From contig CAKZQX010000520.1 in NCBI GenBank assembly GCA_937141995.1, positions 1 to 16,260 of the forward strand: a stretch of 16,260 nucleotides of DNA, read 5' to 3'. Positions 15,533 through 16,260 of this stretch are shown here, piece after piece. Position 1 is the stretch's first letter; each line of letters starts with the position of its first letter. Position numbers and translations under genes: made by a program. The stretch is from an uncultured Chloroflexaceae bacterium (GTDB taxonomy: Bacteria > Chloroflexota > Chloroflexia > Chloroflexales > Chloroflexaceae). The notes beneath the pieces are model-generated. The model was given only the letters and a program-made list of their open reading frames with translations, was not told the origin of the DNA and searched no databases.

Positions 15533-15814
15533 GGTGTGTCCGCTTTGATTTACACGAGCTACGCGATTGCTCCTTTGAAGAATGCGGTGTTATTGACATA
15601 ACGTACGCGGTTGAGATCCAAACTGGACGTTTGACCCGATGGAAGCCGGCTTCGCCGGCGGCAGCATGGAATCTTCCGCCCTGCCGGTGGCGATATTTCC
15701 CGCCAAACGCGGGATCGCCTGATCCATGGCAGCATTGACCGTTTCGCGTTTTTCGCTCATTTCGCGGCGTTCGTGGTCCAAACACCTACCCATAATGAGT
15801 CAATCCGGCCCTAT
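15533..15814. other. Repeat-bearing spacer between YihY-family and DUF2723-like genes
   Basis: This 282-bp stretch separates convergent genes. A degenerate repeat end lies at 15551-15570 (ACACGAGCTACGCGA). The fuller repeat copy is at 15595-15692. Beyond it, GGATC/GATCC around GCCT forms a small inverted repeat near 15711-15724. A minus-strand open frame from ATG 15760 to 15590 runs through the repeat. It begins MSEKRETVNAAMDQA but shows no known domain and a weak ribosome binding site. Confidence 0.5.
15595..15692 (+). repeat. Fullest uninterrupted copy of the dispersed intergenic repeat
   Basis: It starts GACATAACGTACGCGG, then holds CAAACTGGACGTTTG (a 5-bp stem), GACCCGATGGAAGCC, the strong GCCGGC-TTC-GCCGGC hairpin and GCAGCATGGAATCTTCCGCC, ending near CTGCCGGTGGC. 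The minus-strand stretch 2770-2930 matches it nearly base for base apart from a 63-bp insertion there. Two shorter copies are at 7607-7650 and 9991-10063. Confidence 0.75.
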
Positions 15815-16260
15815 CTACTCCTCCAACAAACAGTGCAGCCTGGGCGAAACATCGATCAGTTCAACCCGGCAGACCGGTCCCAAACTCGGGTTAGCCCGCG
15901 CAAGCTGTTCTTGCCGGCCCATGCCCGGCTGTTCCGGTACTGTCAGGGCTGGATAGGAGATGCGCAGATGCTCACGGTACCAGGGGAACTCGAGTAACGG
16001 CTCGACCACCACAAACATATCGGGGCGTTCCGCCAGCGCGTAGTGATAGTACCAGAGGGGAAATGTATCAAGATCTGATGTTGTTAGCACAATGGCCTGA
16101 TCCGGTGCCTCGGTCAGCACCTGCCGGGCATAGTCCGTTGCGCGCCGATCAGCGCTTGCATCAACCTGCCGGGCATTGGTCGGCACCGGCCACGCCGGCA
16201 GAATGACCAGCAAGAGCGCTAACGCCAATCGACTGTAGTTACGCTGTGGACATACCCGCA
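15815..16260 (-). CDS. C-terminal part of a DUF2723-like membrane protein (N-terminus outside window)
   Basis: The frame is open at the right edge, so the gene begins outside the window; an apparent TTG at 16228 is not a start. The visible 148 residues begin with a hydrophobic membrane segment (LALALLLVILPAW). An extracytoplasmic domain follows, with the signature IVLTTSDLDTFPLWYYHYAL, RPDMFVVVEPLL and PWYREHL. In the DUF2723 / TMEM260-like family of polytopic glycosyltransferase-like proteins, the region after the last helix carries a D-x-D-T-F-P-L-W-Y motif and a following R-x-D-hydrophobic strand. The likely role is sugar transfer from a lipid-linked donor at the outer face of the membrane, by family analogy only. 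It ends TAG at 15815-15817, convergent with the YihY-family gene. Confidence 0.7.
   Translation of the reverse strand, partial: RVCPQRNYSRLALALLLVILPAWPVPTNARQVDASADRRATDYARQVLTEAPDQAIVLTTSDLDTFPLWYYHYALAERPDMFVVVEPLLEFPWYREHLRISYPALTVPEQPGMGRQEQLARANPSLGPVCRVELIDVSPRLHCLLEE

Noticed and set aside
15590..15760. Small minus-strand gene starting MSEKRETVNAAMDQA
   Set aside because: Half of it is the dispersed repeat, the ribosome binding site is weak and no family is recognised; kept only as a note in the spacer entry.

Overview
The window reads as accessory-rich chromosomal DNA of a Chloroflexota bacterium, most likely class Chloroflexia. This rests on moderate GC, a divergent MurA, a DUF4351-type tail protein, a small secreted FIMAH-like protein and a large DisA_N-variant protein. 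The taxonomy is inference from gene content. No tRNA, rRNA or CRISPR array was seen.

Region 1 (1-7608) has four genes. On the minus strand, running off the left edge, is a very large fusion of APC permease, UspA, UspA and DUF389. A DHH/DHHA1 phosphoesterase of the NrnA type follows, also on the minus strand. Diverging from it on the plus strand are an MscS-type channel and a 588-residue protein with a DisA_N/diadenylate-cyclase-like domain. Together they resemble the parts list of cyclic-di-AMP osmoregulation: a synthase-like protein, a pApA or c-di-AMP hydrolase-like protein, a USP-bearing transporter and a mechanosensitive channel. The active-site motif of the cyclase-like domain is altered (DGA kept, RHR replaced by RYN), so the link is a hypothesis. 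A MITE-like element of about 220 bp, with imperfect inverted ends and an 8-bp flanking duplication, sits directly upstream of the ribosome binding site of the fusion gene.

Region 2 (7609-10275) starts with murA, convergent with the cyclase-like gene. A stretch of gene decay follows: a DUF4351-like gene with a frameshift inside a short tandem repeat, a secreted FIMAH-like gene with one in-frame TAA just after its signal peptide, and an orphan C-terminal GGDEF fragment. The intergenic repeat family recurs here, next to the murA 3' end and at the truncated edge of the GGDEF fragment.

Region 3 (10276-15532) is co-oriented on the plus strand: a PAS-PAS-GAF-PAS-GGDEF-EAL cyclic-di-GMP enzyme of 1004 residues, an AI-2E family transporter-like protein and a YihY/BrkB family membrane protein.

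Region 4 (15533-16260) is a repeat-bearing spacer, then the C-terminal end of a DUF2723-like membrane protein on the minus strand that runs off the right edge.
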